Virus record (IMG/VR): IMGVR_UViG_3300035183_001148
Span: 1-43,072 of that record
Origin: a virus
Length of the DNA: 43,072 bases
Reading direction: 5' to 3' (one strand)
In this document: positions 42,562-43,072 of the stretch, piece by piece
Numbering within the stretch: the first letter of the stretch is position 1
Layout of the letters: every line of letters starts with the position of its first letter
The notes under the pieces: model-generated
Told to the model about the DNA's origin: nothing
Databases searched by the model: none
Seen by the model: only the letters and a program-made list of their open reading frames with translations
Made by a program: the position numbers and the translations under genes

Positions 42562-43072
42562 TGGACATTTGCTCCTTTTACATCAGATTAGGGACTTTTC
42601 GTGGCTCCTGGCGCGCTTGATTGGCTTTTAGGCATTCTTTTCGGACTCCCGCCCCCCAATCCATAATCCAAATGCCCCCAGACCCTTCATTGCGTCAAGC
42701 TTCCTATTCCATACCAACGCCAAATGTAAATGCCAATGCCAGTATCTATGCCAGTGTTCGATTGATCGCGGCGCGCTTTTCGGAATTCCAGACTCACGCA
42801 CACACGCTTTAGGGTTGCAGAATCGGAAGCCTTGGGATTCGACAAGTGGGAACGCGCCTTTCGCGGGGTCTTCCCTATCGCACACAAAAGCCACTGCCCC
42901 ATAGACCCTCCTTCCTCTTCCTATCCCTGCACTCCCCCTACCTATGCCACCATATCCTTCAACGCTCCGCGTCCCTGTTGCTGCCTCTGCCGCGGCGGGC
43001 TGTGTGGTGACTTGATGTGGTGGCGGAGCGGGTGGAGGAAGGGATTAGAGGTAGAATGAATTCGAGTGCACC
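42562..43072. other. 511-base right-edge region without a confident gene
   Basis: I see no recognisable gene here. It lies upstream of the whole - strand block, so it should contain its promoter, but I did not find a good TTGACA/TATAAT pair. A short - strand frame is listed separately. The composition is purine/pyrimidine-skewed at the right end (many CCT on the + strand). The DNA contains a short repetitive stretch, CAATGCCAGTATCTATGCCA, around 42,735-42,755. Confidence 0.6.
42687..42902 (-). CDS. Candidate short gene at the right edge
   Basis: A 71-residue frame starting MGQWLLCAIGKTPRKARSHL with AGGAGG four bases before the ATG, which is the only positive sign. The product is basic with a short hydrophobic end and matches no family I know. 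An overlapping frame at 42628-42894 with a GTG start is about as long. At most one of them is real and possibly neither. Confidence 0.25.
   Translation of the reverse strand: MGQWLLCAIGKTPRKARSHLSNPKASDSATLKRVCVSLEFRKARRDQSNTGIDTGIGIYIWRWYGIGSLTQ

Noticed and set aside
42661-42700. Promoter on the - strand (CGTCAA as reverse TTGACG with ATAATC as reverse GATTAT)
   Set aside because: The spacing of about 24 bases is too long for a sigma70 promoter.

Overview
The window is a 43-kb piece of a tailed dsDNA bacteriophage (Caudoviricetes, HK97-type head, siphovirus-like tail with a lambda-J-like tip). The host is probably Gram-negative, because the lysis cassette carries an inner-membrane spanin next to an outer-membrane lipoprotein spanin. 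No integrase, repressor, tRNA or rRNA was recognised, so nothing points to lysogeny. The first gene is cut by the left edge, and no helicase, primase or conventional endolysin was found, so the genome probably extends beyond the window.

Left arm (1-13.4 kb, all + strand) is a tightly packed, often overlapping replication and recombination operon. In order it holds a 5'-truncated DpdA-like DNA 7-deazaguanine transglycosylase, a DnaN-like sliding clamp, a family-4 uracil-DNA glycosylase fused to a family-A DNA polymerase, a DnaX-like clamp loader, a UvsY-like candidate mediator, a gp32-like zinc SSB with a duplicated acidic tail, a terminator, a RecA/UvsX recombinase, a small unknown, a PD-(D/E)XK resolvase-like nuclease, SbcD/gp47 and SbcC/gp46 homologues, a PIG-L deacetylase and small accessory genes. 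The logic is that of T4 recombination-dependent replication, but clamp and loader are of bacterial type. At 12.9-13.1 kb there is a GCT microsatellite beside a G run and a cluster of AAAGCGTTGACAAC repeats ending in a palindrome.

Right arm (13.4-42.6 kb, all - strand) reads from right to left: small genes near the terminase, TerS, TerL, prohead protease, major capsid protein, a strong terminator, small head or accessory genes, a GC-richer block with a secreted HNH protein and probable adhesin or decoration proteins, a protein made of 14 exact 20-residue repeats, portal, a collagen-like fibre protein, head-tail connector and completion proteins, tail tube, two tail chaperones, tape measure, minor tail proteins, an NlpC/P60-like tail peptidase, a J-like tip protein with FN3 and collagen segments, and a lysis cassette (small membrane protein, DUF5675-like protein, holin candidate, i-spanin, o-spanin). 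The two arms converge with a 17-base overlap of coding ends at 13,377-13,393.

The most unusual points are DpdA and a PIG-L deacetylase flanking a replisome whose polymerase carries a glycosylase, the 14 x 20-residue repeat protein, the repeat cluster at 13 kb, the apparent AATTG excess in native genes, and compositionally distinct capsid and adhesin segments. All functional calls come from reading motifs by eye; no database search was possible.
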